From Panagrolaimus kolymaensis (Eukaryota; Nematoda; Chromadorea; Rhabditida; Panagrolaimidae), in the NCBI GenBank assembly GCA_028622995.1, contig JAJQJQ010000040.1, positions 372,001 through 436,000 of the forward strand: a DNA stretch of 64,000 bases, read 5' to 3'. How positions within the stretch are numbered: position 1 is the first letter of the stretch; each line of letters starts with the position of its first letter. This document shows positions 1 through 10,356 of this stretch, in pieces. The position numbers and the translations under genes were made by a program. The notes under the pieces were generated by a model. It had not been told where the DNA came from. It ran no database searches and saw only the letters and a program-made list of their open reading frames with translations.

Positions 1-1574
1 AAGTTACAGAAGCTTAAAACAGGTGTTTAAATAAGGAAAAAACGAATTGTTTCGTTTTATAAATCAATTGTGTTTCGCTAAATATGAATTGAAAAAAATA
101 CTAAAAATCCTAAAAACTCGGACGTCCTTGTTCCTTCTTCCACATCACATTGTCACTTTTTTTGAACAAACATTGATGATCGAAAAAATGGCAATGGAGA
201 AAACAATGGAAAACAAAAATGGAAAAATGAAAAATCTGTTTCATTTTATTTTTTTTACGAATCACGGTTGTTAAAATTAAATAAACACAAATGGAAAATG
301 CAACGTATGTAATGCTTCGCTTTTTTTGTTTGAAAGGCTAAAAAAGACGAAATGAGGAGAAAATTGATGATGGCGACTAGAAGATGCCAAGCAACAAATA
401 AATAAAACGCTTTAAAAGGACAAAACATCAATTGCCTAAACAACCGATTATTAAACATACAGCTAAGAAAAAAGAAAGAGATGATGGTCGACAAGATCGC
501 TTTGTATCTTTTTAAAACAATGTTCAAAAAGCTGCAAATACGTGTGGTTGACGCCGCTGGTTGTAAAAAAAATATAGAACGGAATGAAACTAAAATCTGT
601 CACCAAATATTCAAACTAAAGAACATAGCTTTGTGGTTTTAAACCCTAACAAAAGAAATAAGTCGGCGATACAAATTATCATTTTTCAAAAAAAAAAGTT
701 TCTTGATTTTTATATATTTTTATTAAAAGCAAAGCTCTTTTTTATTTATTTCAAAAAATGAAATTAAAATTTCAGAAAGCGCTTTTAAATTTTTTTGAAA
801 ATATCAAAAGAAGGATAAGAAAAAAAAATAAAAAAACCGGATAGCATTGTTTTATTTAATGAAAAAGAGGTATAAAATAAATTTTTGAAAGCTGAGCGGA
901 GATAAATAACAATAGATTATTATGTGAGATAACAATCAGAGCAGTTAAAACAATGAGAAAATGCATTTTTTGAAGAACAATTAAAAATTGATTTATCTAA
1001 AAACAATCTGCCATTATTTCTGTATTTCCTCAACAACAAAAAATGGAAATAAATAAACTATAATTTCTGATAAATTAACAACAGTAGGCATTGATTTTTT
1101 GTAATTAAATAGAATAAAATAGTTCTGAAAGTGCCTGGTAAAAATTTTGTTAAGAATTTTAATAATGCAAAGTTTACAAAATAAAATTTTTGCTGAAGAA
1201 GAGCTGTAAAAAATCCTTCAATGTGTTTGATTACCGTAGTTTTTTTCGCTATGATTTAGCGAAAAAATGATTTTCAAAAAAAATTTGAACTATCAAAGAC
1301 CCGCGCATTGGGCACCGCGCCAATGGATCCTGATATGGGAGAAAAATAATAAGACGAAGAAGAAAAGAAAATCGTTGGTTGTCGTCCTTGGCTCTCTTTT
1401 TTTTTTTACTTGTGTTACGTCTTTTCTTTTGTTCAAGCTTTAGTCTTCTTCCTTTTTTTGCGCCGAAACAATTGCAATCGATTGTAAATTTCCTCTCCAT
1501 CATTATTTTGATATTTTAGTTTTGAATTATTATGAAACTATTGTAAAAAAAAATTATTCTGAACTTTTCAAATA
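1..1574. other. AT-rich intergenic stretch
   Basis: I see no supportable gene here. It is very AT-rich with many A and T runs. The open frames are short, mostly lack ATG starts, and have no recognisable domain or splice pattern. The last few hundred bases are upstream of the CDK gene and probably hold its promoter. A 3' end of a gene lying outside the window cannot be excluded. Confidence 0.6.
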
Positions 1575-2822
1575 ATGGTAGCTTTATCGGATTTTCATTT
1601 TACAAAAGAAGTTGGAAGAGGTGCTTATGGAGTCGTTCATGAAGTTAGAAACAGAGCCACAAATGAAGTTGTAAGTTACTTTTTTATATCATTCATATTA
1701 ATTAATTCCATGATTTTAGTTTGCTATGAAAGTGATAAACTTTGCTGTAACGAACGATGGCGTACCTCAAAGTGTAGTTCGTGAAATGGCTGCTTTGATG
1801 GCGGTAAAAAAACTTTCTCATCCAAATATTGTCAAGCAAGTTTTTTTCTATTCTTCTTTCCTTTCATAACGTTTTAATTTTAGATTGCATGAAGCTTTTA
1901 TAAATGGTAATACTGGCAACTCTCATAATACCCTTCATCTTTTATATGAAAAATGTGATTGGGATTTACACCATTTTCTTGAAAACATTCCTCGAAATAT
2001 GGGTGAAACACAATGTCGATGGTTTGCATATCAAGTTCGATTCTTTTTCACAATTTATTTCTTAATTATTTACCTTTTTAGATTTTCTTGGGTCTTGAAT
2101 TTCTTCACAACAACAGTATCATCCATCGTGATCTCAAACCTCAAAATTTATTGGTTACCAAGAATCAAAATATTAAAATTGCTGATTTTGGGTTAGCACG
2201 AAATTTTAGTCTTAATGCAAGTTTCACGACTACTGTTGTTACTCTATGGTATCGATGTCCTGAACTATTGCTTCAATGTGGATATAATACGGCTATTGAT
2301 ATTTGGTCTACTGGTTGCATTGTGAGTTTTGTTCCAAGCATGAGTTTACTTAATATAGCTTGTTTATTCCGCAAGACTCACCCTTATTTTTAGATTGCTG
2401 AACTTTTCATTCGTCAACCTCTTTTTCCACTCAATACAGAAACTGAAATCTTGTTTGCAATTTTTGAGTAAGTTTTTATTTTTCTTACATATCTTCTTTA
2501 CATTATGCGAATTCGTTTAGGAAGTTAGGTTTACCATATCTGGAAGAATGGCCTGCTGATTCCGTGGTTCAACATTCAACATTTCCAAGACATCCTAAAA
2601 ATTCAATTGCTGTTGTTGCACCTTATTTGACAAATTTTCCTAATGTCGTTGATTTAATTGATCAATCTTTGCTTTTCGTGTCTAGTTTACGTCCAACCGC
2701 TCAAGAATGTACAGTGAATTTTCCACATATTTTATTTTAATAATGCTAGTATTTTAGGTCTTCAACATCCTTGGTTTCATGGATTACATGAAACTTTCTT
2801 CGATAATTCATCGCGACCATAA
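1575..2822 (+). CDS. cdk-4: Cyclin-dependent kinase, CDK4/6 type
   Basis: Serine/threonine kinase expected to pair with a D-type cyclin and drive G1 progression. Seven exons (1575-1670, 1720-1835, 1884-2034, 2082-2321, 2394-2467, 2521-2708, 2758-2822) join in frame to about 309 residues, normal for a CDK. Visible in order: glycine-rich loop [10 protein letters not shown], lysine in FAMKV, a PSTAIRE-equivalent helix reading [13 protein letters not shown] (CDK4/6-like GLPxSTVREVALL rather than CDK1/2 PSTAIRE), [15 protein letters not shown], and the CDK4/6-like [13 protein letters not shown] after the T-loop. It ends in HPWFHGL near the family C-terminus. The second intron (1836-1883) only works as a GC-AG intron with donor GCAAGT. 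CDK4/6 assignment rests on the cyclin helix and activation segment. Confidence 0.9.
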
Positions 2823-3106
2823 TACCTCTTATTGTTTACATTCTGTTTGTTTGTAAATAATGTTTAAACTATACATTTAATAAATTTTTTATTTTATTCA
2901 ACAAAGTTTGTGATGATATTGGTAATTTAAATTTTCTTTATTTGGTTAGAAAAACGTTTTAAATGCGACGATTAACTTTTCGTTGAGTTTGTCTTTATAA
3001 AGTATCTTCATCCAGCGCAACAACAAGCAAGAATGGCAGCTATTAAAAAGAACCACCTAAAAACAGAGTTTAGAAATCAAATGAAAGGCTGGCTAAATAA
3101 ACGATA

Positions 3107-3442
3107 TTACTGTGCTTCGTTTGCAGTTTGAAGAGGCGAAAATATTTCAGTAATATTTTCATAATTGTAATAAGAAGATTTTTTACAATTAAAAACTTCG
3201 GTTGGATTTGGAGGAGGGCAATCAAGAGTACAAAAAACTACCATTTTATTTTCAGTGGAATTACAAACACAACAATCTTGGCATTTCTAAATGCACTCAA
3301 TATCGGTCATAATATTTATTTTTACTAGGATTAAACTTACAGAAGAAATTTCATCAAGAAATTGATCATCCCTGCACTTGATAGGATTGCTAAGCGTAAT
3401 TGCAATTAAAATACTCAATAAAATTGTAATCAAAATTGACAT
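3107..3442 (-). CDS. Small secreted cysteine-rich protein (two exons, unrecognised)
   Basis: Function unknown. Exon 1 is 3442-3341 and exon 2 is 3286-3107, separated by a 54-nt intron with a GTAAGT donor and TTTAG acceptor; the join is in phase and gives 93 residues ending in TAA. The first about 20 residues are a strong signal peptide (MSILITILLSILIAITLS), followed by a mature part with eight cysteines, including the cluster KCQDCCVC and later FCTLDC and NCKK. Two N-glycosylation sequons (NST, NIT) are present. Each exon is short and neither looks like a gene alone, which is why it is easily missed. It lies convergent to the CDK gene. I do not recognise the cysteine pattern; it could be a secreted effector, inhibitor-like or antimicrobial-like protein, but nothing here decides that. 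Confidence 0.65.
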
Positions 3443-3699
3443 ATTTTTGTTTTATAAATAAAACTTCCTAAAAAAGAATTTCCAAAATAGCTTTTTGATT
3501 TCGTTTATTAAATAATTTCTTTGAATGGCGTCAATTTTTCATAAATGATTCTAGCAAAAAATCAATGCTTCGTCATTGATGATTCAATAAAGTTCAGTGT
3601 GAACGTATTTTTTTCGTCTTTTTCCTCATTAGTCATTTTTAATATTGGAAAACGGTGTTATTTAATGCAACATAAAATTATGTAATAACTAGAAGCTAC

Positions 3700-3716
3700 G
3701 CCGGCCTTCGGCCGGC
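3700..3716. repeat. GC-rich perfect hairpin
   Basis: A perfect 7-bp inverted repeat GCCGGCC / GGCCGGC with a 3-nt TTC loop, standing alone in very AT-rich DNA and preceded by AGCTAC. A related motif (GCCTTTGGCCG next to CAGCTAC) occurs near 63456. It could be the end of a dispersed repeat or a structured DNA/RNA element. Confidence 0.6.
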
Positions 3717-3876
3717 CAAGAAATTAAAAATGAATTAGCATAGCTCTTATTATTGTAACATATCCCTTTTCTGAATACTATCTACAATTTTGATCTTGTG
3801 CCCTATCTCTATCCCATGCCGTCTCCGGATGCTATCATGTTTTTTAAAGCTAACGCATCCTTCACTTTATTTTGGT

Positions 3877-4092
3877 CCTTGGATCCTTCCGCTGATATTT
3901 ATTTATTGGATCTTTCTCGTGATAATAGCTCCATGGATCCTTGTCCAGCTATTAGCTCCATGGATCTTTTCCCAGCTATTAACTCCATGGATCCCTTTCC
4001 TGCTATTAGCACCATGGATCTTTGTTCAGTTATTATCTCTATCGATCCTTGCTCTGATATTAGCTCCATGGATCCCTCCCCAGCTATTAGGT
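3877..4092. repeat. 27-bp minisatellite, eight units
   Basis: Eight head-to-tail units of exactly 27 bp, aligned on the block CCATGGATC at 3877, 3904, 3931, 3958, 3985, 4012, 4039 and 4066. The first two and the seventh units are diverged in this block; the others are close copies. A consensus unit is roughly CCATGGATCC, a pyrimidine-rich part, then AGCTATTAGCT. In one plus frame it encodes a nine-residue repeat of the form SSMDPCPAI with the aspartate kept in all eight units. Confidence 0.85.
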
Positions 4093-4399
4093 AATTAATG
4101 CTTCCTCAAAAGAAAACCGCCACTCATCACCATTTCATTTCCATGAAAATGCAAAATCCTTTTTTTTCTCTTTTTCATTCTTTTTTTCCTTCCTTTTGCT
4201 TGATAGAAAATTGAAAATTTGCATAGAAGCGCGACGCACAGACAATGAAAATTAAGAAGAAGGATTTGCATATCATTTATATTTTCATGAATATTATTAT
4301 TCTAAAAAATTTGAAAATGTAAATCAATCATTTTGAACTTTTTATTGCTTGTTTTTTCATCTTATTATTGTCGGTCAACTTAATAATTTCAAAGAAACC

Positions 4400-5588
4400 A
4401 TGGCTTCCATTCGATCTCAGGTTACCGATTATTTAAAAAGTCTTGGTGGATCAACCATACAACAAAGATACCAACTAACTCAAATGATTGATGCTGGTGG
4501 TTTTGGAGCAGTAAGCTTTTTTTTATCTTTTCTTTTTTTAAATAGGTTATATATATTTTAAAACTTTTCCTTAAATTTTTTTTTTAGATTTATCGTACAA
4601 AAGATTTGTATACAGGACTCGAAATGATAGCGAAAATTGAAGGAGCTAATTCAACTCTTGCAAAAAATGAAGCAAAAATTTTACAAGAACTCAATAATGT
4701 TTTTCTTTCAAAAAATTGGAATGTTCAAGAACCAATTGCAAAATTTTATGGATATGTTGAAAATGAAAATTTTACGCTCTTGCTAATGGATCGTCTTGGT
4801 GCAAATATACGTGAACTAAAGAAATCATTATCAACTGATCGATTTTCAATTTCAACTTCTCTTTGGGTTTGTTCTAAGCTGCTTGAATCAATTCAATTTA
4901 TTCATTCAAATGGAATCATACACGCTGATGTTAAACCTTCAAATTTTTGTATTGGTCTTGGAATTCGTTCGCGTCAAATGTTTGTAATTGATTTTGGTGT
5001 TGCAAGAAAATGCACTCTTTATCCAAAAAATAATGGAATTCGTGAAGCATCTTTTATTGGAACTCTTCGATATGCTTCTCTTATGTCTCAAAAAGGTTTT
5101 GTAAGTTATAAATTTTCTTTAACCAAGCTATATATTTTAACTTCAAAGTTTTTAGGATGATGGAAAATTAGGTGATTTATGGAGCATTTATTTTACAACA
5201 ATTGAAAATATTTTGGGTCAACTTCCATGGCGGTATGAACAAAATCGATGCCATATTATGTGGTATAAAGAACAACTTAAAGATCACGCTATTTCATCAG
5301 GTCGCGTACTTCATCCTTGGTTTACTGCTCCCGGACCACCTCCGTCAATTCTTTATTTTCTCAAATTTTTACAAAAGGATACAGCTTTGGATGAAGAAAT
5401 TAACTATCATCGAATCATTCACGCTATTGTAAGTTTTAAAAAAAATCAATTTTTAAACATAATAAAAGTTTTATTTTCAGAATTATGACTTGAAAATGTT
5501 GGGCATTGAAAACCGATATCTCGATTGGGAAACTAAAGATTTCGAAGAAGATTATGTTGGAGAATACTGGATAAATCCTTATGTTTAA
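4400..5588 (+). CDS. Casein kinase 1 family protein kinase (nematode CK1/TTBK-like)
   Basis: Four exons (4400-4510, 4588-5100, 5156-5428, 5481-5588) join in frame to about 334 residues, a lone kinase domain with short ends. Visible: glycine loop IDAGGFGAIYRT, the ATP lysine in EMIAKIE, catalytic loop HADVKPSNFCIG, DFG in VIDFGVARK, and the CK1-type segment FIGTLRYASL in place of the usual APE region, followed by DDGKLGDLWS. The CK1 group is greatly expanded in nematodes, often with sperm- or germline-enriched members; that is family knowledge, not seen here. The HRD arginine is replaced by alanine (HAD) but lysine and both aspartates are kept, so it should be active. The start ATG at 4400 fits the N-terminal length of the family. 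Confidence 0.88.
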
Positions 5589-5719
5589 TATCATTTTTCT
5601 TCTATTTTGTTTTCGCTATGTAATAAATACGTAATATCAATAAATCTGTTTACAAATTATGTTCTTCGTTGAAAAGTAAGAAATATCAAAAGTTTGTCAT
5701 AAAAACTAAGATTGCTAGC

Positions 5720-6383
5720 ATGAATTGCGAAAAAAATTCCAAAAAAGATAGCTTTGAAGAAAACAGAAAAGCTTCAAACAGTGAAGCATTTCGAACAAAA
5801 GCAGTCTGGCAGTGATGAAAAACAAAATGCTCACGAAGTTGGAGAAAATGAAAGCAGCGCTTCAAACAAAGTTCTTCAAACTAAACTAACGCTACCATGC
5901 CAACTTATGGTGGTTATCAAAATAGTGACATCGATGTGAAGCAACCAACACTGAACCTTCTTTCTAATAAAGAAAATGTTGATTATAAAGTCTACAACTT
6001 TTTAAAGCGTTATTTTCATCTTTAGACCATACCATCCATCTTCATGCTCATTACTCTATGAACCTTCAAAAAACGATCCTACAATGGTTGCAGCAGGTCG
6101 AGCTGTTCTACGTCAGCCTTATTCATCTATATTTGTCAGTGATGGAGTTGTTCCTACTGAAGGACCCATAATTCACACGAAACCACTTTTACAAAATAAA
6201 GCTTTCAACAACATGAATGATGATGAATCAAATTCAAGAAAGAAAAATGGAAAGCGCCTTAGCAAAAAGAAACGTCATAGCGAAAATTTTGGATTTGATA
6301 GTTCAAAGAAATTTAAAAAGCGAAACAGAAGTGCTCTTGATCATCTTGATGGTTACAAGAAAAGTAACAAAGATAATGTGTGA
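5720..6383 (+). pseudogene. Broken or frame-shifted hydrophilic gene, unrecognised
   Basis: No known family. A coding-like stretch begins at ATG 5720 but stops near 5813. Hydrophilic coding-like sequence continues in another frame (about 5800-5885), returns to the first frame (about 5885-5989, containing MPTYGGYQNSD), and ends in the second frame at 6026-6383 after a possible TTTAG acceptor at 6025. The last exon has a basic, nuclear-localisation-like run (RKKNGKRLSKKKRH, KKFKKRNR). I could not find splice sites that join all parts in frame, so it is a decayed gene, contains assembly indels, or has splicing I misread. It begins 131 bp after the CK1 stop on the same strand. Confidence 0.4.
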
Positions 6384-6788
6384 GAATGCAAACTCACAAA
6401 CATTATTTTTAACTAGATATTGATATAAAAATTATTGAATTAAAAAGCTTATATGCATAAATAAAGCAATTAATATTTTATTTTTTGATACAAACAAAAT
6501 AAAGTTATGTCATTTTTTGGTGGCATTTAATAATTTTTGAATAATAAGCAGTAATGATTCCCTCTTTTTTTACATTAAAAAAGCTTTAAACTTTTAAAAA
6601 TAGAATTCATTACTTTGATGCGATTTGATGCATGCAAAATGCGTTTCAAGCATTGCCTTCCAATGTTTTTTTGCGTTTCTTTTTTTTCTTCACTTTAGCA
6701 AAAAAATTCATCCGATCTTTTTTAAATGTAATAATATTATTTTTTTAGGTTATTGAAATCACTGCTAAATTGCTAAATATCTCTCAAA
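6384..6788. other. Intergenic stretch upstream of DRG1
   Basis: AT-rich with no supportable gene. It includes AATAAA-type sequence near 6460-6505 that could end the preceding transcript. Just before the DRG1 start is a T-rich tract ending in TTTTTTTAG (near 6749), a likely trans-splice or 5' UTR intron acceptor. Confidence 0.5.
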
Positions 6789-8198
6789 ATGTCGATCCTT
6801 GCAAAGATCCAAGAAATTGAAACTGAAATGGCTAGAACCCAAAAAAATAAAGCGACCATGGGTCATTTAGGTAAGTAATAATATTCCTTCAAATTTTATT
6901 ACTTTGTATTGTCTTTTAGGTTTACTAAAGGCTCGCCTCGCTAAACTCCGTCGTGAACTTATTACTCCTAAATCAGGAGGTGGTCAAGCTGGGGAAGGTT
7001 TCGATGTCGCTAAAACTGGGGATGCACGAATTGGCTTCGTAGGATTTCCGTCAGTTGGCAAAAGTACTTTACTTTGCAATCTCGGTTTGTTATTTTTGTT
7101 CGTCCATCAAAAAATCATACTCTTTCTCTAATAAATCTATTTTAGCTGGTGTATATTCTGAAGTTGCTGATTATGAATTCACTACTCTTACAACCGTTCC
7201 CGGTGTCATTCGTTACAAAGGTGCAAAAATTCAACTACTTGATCTTCCTGGTATCATTGAAGGTGCTAAAGATGGTAAAGGCCGTGGTAAACAAGTTATT
7301 GCTGTTGCACGAACATGTTCCATGATTTTACTAATATTGGATGTACAAAAACCTTTGCAACATAAAAAACTTATTGAATATGAATTGGAAGGTTTTGGAA
7401 TTCGTCTCAATAAGCAGCCACCACCAATTTCTTTTAAAAAGGTTTTCATTTTCCATTTCACTTCATCTGAAAAAATTCTTATTATTATTCATTTTAGAAA
7501 GAGAAGGGTGGATTGAATTTGACAACACTTGTCCCTCAATCTGAATTGGATTTGGAAACCGTGAAGACCATTCTTTCGGAATATAAGCTCCACAACGCTG
7601 ATATTACGCTCAAAGCTGATTGCACTACTGAAGACCTTATTGATGTTATTGAAGGAAACCGTGTTTGTAAGTTTTTCTTTCTGAATATTTCTTCTTATCA
7701 CTTTTATTCCTTTAGACATGCCTGCTATCTATGTTCTTAACAAAATCGACTCCATCACTATCGAAGAATTGGACGTTATTTCTAAGATTCCTCATTGTGT
7801 TCCCATCTCTGCTCACCATAAATGGAACTTTGATGAACTTTTGGAAAAGATGTGGGATTACTTGGATCTTGTTCGTGTCTATACCAAGCCTAAAGGTCAA
7901 ATGCCTGATTATTCATCACCAATTGTTTTAAATAGTCAAAAATGCTCGGTGGAAGATTTTTGTATGAAAATTCACAAATCATTGGCAAAGGATTTTAAAC
8001 ATGCTGTAGTTTGGGGTTTGTTTTATCATTTTTTGTGTGGTGATAAACGGTGTAATTTTTTAGGAAAATCTGTCAAATACAATCCTCAGAGGGTCGGAAA
8101 AGAACATGTTTTATTTGATGAAGATGTAAGCTTTAATTAAGTTTTATTCAATTCTAATTTTTCTTATTCAGGTTGTACAAATCGTCAAAAAAGTTTGA
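6789..8198 (+). CDS. drg-1: DRG1, developmentally regulated GTP-binding protein 1
   Basis: Cytosolic Obg/HflX-superfamily GTPase that associates with translating ribosomes and a DFRP1 partner. Seven exons (6789-6870, 6920-7084, 7146-7441, 7498-7666, 7716-8015, 8064-8125, 8172-8198) give about 366 residues, matching the family length of about 367. Visible: N-terminal helix region [21 protein letters not shown]1 [10 protein letters not shown]2 region [12 protein letters not shown]3 [12 protein letters not shown]4 LNKID, G5 PISAHH, and a C-terminal TGS domain ending VVQIVKKV. The N-terminal helix sequence and TGS ending match DRG1 rather than DRG2. All splice junctions are canonical and in phase. 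Confidence 0.96.
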
Positions 8199-8613
8199 TA
8201 TTATCTCTTGGTTCTTTTGGAGTTTTAATTTTAATAATTGTTATTTTTCTTTGGTAGAAAAAATTGGTTATAAATAAACGTTTTTGCTAAATTTTATATT
8301 ATCTCTCTTAACATTTTATTTAAACGAGACTAAATGCATCAGTCAAAATTGAAAATATTTGAATATGTATGCATAATTTGAAAAAATGCATATGGAAGGA
8401 ATTGGGTAAAGATTGACACGTACTCAAGTAAAAAAAAGAATCTCAGCGTAATTAATGACAACATTTGGTATAAAATAAACTGAATGACAAGTATTTGAGT
8501 AAATAAAAAAGTTCTATGAAACAATAACAGAGAAGAAGAAAATGAGACCAACTAAATTAAAGAGACATAAATTTATTTATACATAATATTAAAGATGCAA
8601 TACAAAATTAATT
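8199..8613. other. Convergent 3' region between DRG1 and NDRG
   Basis: Holds the 3' untranslated regions of two converging genes. AT-rich, with AATAAA-like signals on each strand (for example near 8272 on the plus strand). No additional gene is visible; a 70-codon minus-strand frame here has no domain and biased hydrophobic composition typical of AT-rich noise. Confidence 0.55.
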
Positions 8614-10062
8614 TTAAAAAGCTGCTTCAACTTCATTGATATTTTCACAGATAGTAGTTGTAGCAGTCAAACCACCTTGTTGAGAAGCTTCAAGACGTTT
8701 GATCAATGCTAAGACATTCAAGGATGGGACTAAAAAAGAAAAACTAATTTAGATTTATAATTCAAAAAACATACAGTAACCAAGGCCTTGCAAAAACAAA
8801 AGAATTGCTTCAGTAACTTTTTCTGGTTTTTCATCAAGTACGAGTCCACAAGAGTCAGAAATCTGAAAAATACTTTTAATTAAATATCGTTAAAACAAAT
8901 AAAGCATACTTTAACCCAATCACTTTTAGCGGGATCAAGCTTGGTGTTAACATTAACAGTATCATCAACAAAGGCTGAACGAGCTCCAACTAATTGAAGA
9001 ACGGGAACATTAACAAGCTTTGGACCATTTGTTCCATCACGAGAGAAAACAATTGGTGTACGGCTAAAAAAATTAATTAAAAAGTGAAGCAAAAAAAGGA
9101 AAACCAACTTTAAATAACTTTCAACAAAAGCAGCCAAGTTTCCAGGATTTGGTAAATGATTGAAGAAAGAGCGATATTGGCGGACGATGTCTTCATTAGA
9201 TTCATCCATGCGTTTACCAAAGTGATGCCACATTAAATAATCAATGGTGAATGCAGTCATTTTATGAGATCGAAGATAATTAATATTTACTGTAAAATCG
9301 ATAAATTAAATATTTTTTATTAGAATAATAAGGATCACCCTTTTCATATGCCCATTCCAGCCATCCAGCTTTATCTGCACAACAATTAACCAAGATTAAA
9401 GCATCAACCTTTTTTTGATTCATAAGCTGAAAGTTTTTGTTATTTTTCTTTACACAAAAAATTTTTAGCTTACCGTATATCGAAGCATGATATTGGCTCC
9501 GGCACCAATTCCAAATCCAATAAAAGTTTTAAATTGGAAATGATTGACAACACTTTGAACAATAGTTGGCATTGATTCCATTGATGGAAATACGTAGCTA
9601 AAAGCGAAATTCAATCATAATACCTATGTAAAAAGCATGAACCTACTTGTCAGGTAAAGGTTTAGCATCCATTTCTTGTCCAGGAGCATTGATGTTGTAG
9701 ACGCAAAATTTTTCGGAAAATTCGGATACAGTACCAAATTGAAAGAAATTTTGGAAGTTATTATCCGCTAAAAGTGTTATAAAAATAATTAAAATTTTAT
9801 TAAAGGTTTGAATACTTACCATCCATTCCTAAATCATGGAAAGTAACAATTGGATGACGCTTTCGATCTCCATAAATTGAAACTTTTACAAGACCATAAC
9901 TTGTTGGAACTTTTTCCTAAAAACTGTCTTTAATCATCTTATACAAAGAAATTATAATTAAAATGGCCTAAAATTTATAAAATTACAAACCTCAATACCA
10001 ACATTGTTCATTAAAGGTTCAGCGTCCGAAGAAAATGGAAATACACCCAGTTCGACTGCCAT
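8614..10062 (-). CDS. NDRG family alpha/beta-hydrolase-fold protein
   Basis: N-myc downstream-regulated family member of about 340 residues in several exons. The family has an alpha/beta-hydrolase fold but lacks the catalytic triad. Here the nucleophile elbow reads GFGIGAGANIMLRY (family GMGTGAGAYIL), with no serine nucleophile, followed by the conserved DALILVN and GWLEWAY. Other family stretches are TFHDLGMD, FCVYNINAPGQE, and LQLVGARSAFVDD. It lacks the C-terminal repeat tail of vertebrate NDRG1. The start at 10062 reads MAVELGVFPFSSD. It is divergent from the SKI3 gene with 294 bp between start codons. Roles of NDRG proteins in trafficking and stress are family knowledge; none can be read here. 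Confidence 0.9.
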
Positions 10063-10356
10063 GATTTGACTGCTCTCAAGAATGACTTTTTTCAACAATG
10101 AAAAAAATTACGAAAATGAAGTTTTTTTAGAAAAATTTTATTCACGGAAGCAACGAAGAAAAAAAAGCAATCAATGAAAATAAGCTTGCTTTTCGTTCAA
10201 AACTTCACCGACAGAAGAAACATGTGAGGCGAGCTTCATCATCAATGTGAAGTACTTCATTGGCAAAATGTTATTCTCTGATAAATTGCGATAATTAATA
10301 AAACTTTTAGTAATATTTTTAGTTTGGGTATTCCATTGCTTTATTTATCTATAGAT

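Larger units (their letters stand above)
3443..4399. other. Intergenic stretch with hairpin and minisatellite
   Basis: This interval separates the minus-strand secreted protein from the plus-strand CK1 gene. It holds a GC-rich hairpin (3700-3716) and a 27-bp tandem repeat (3877-4092), listed separately. Two plus-strand frames stay open across the tandem repeat because the period is a multiple of three; I do not treat either as a gene. The last part, T-rich, is the likely CK1 promoter. Confidence 0.6.

Noticed and set aside
255..527. Hydrophobic minus-strand frame at the left end
   Set aside because: No ATG start and AT-driven composition.
3790..4098. Two open frames over the minisatellite
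   Set aside because: Openness follows from a period divisible by three; no evidence of transcription or splicing.
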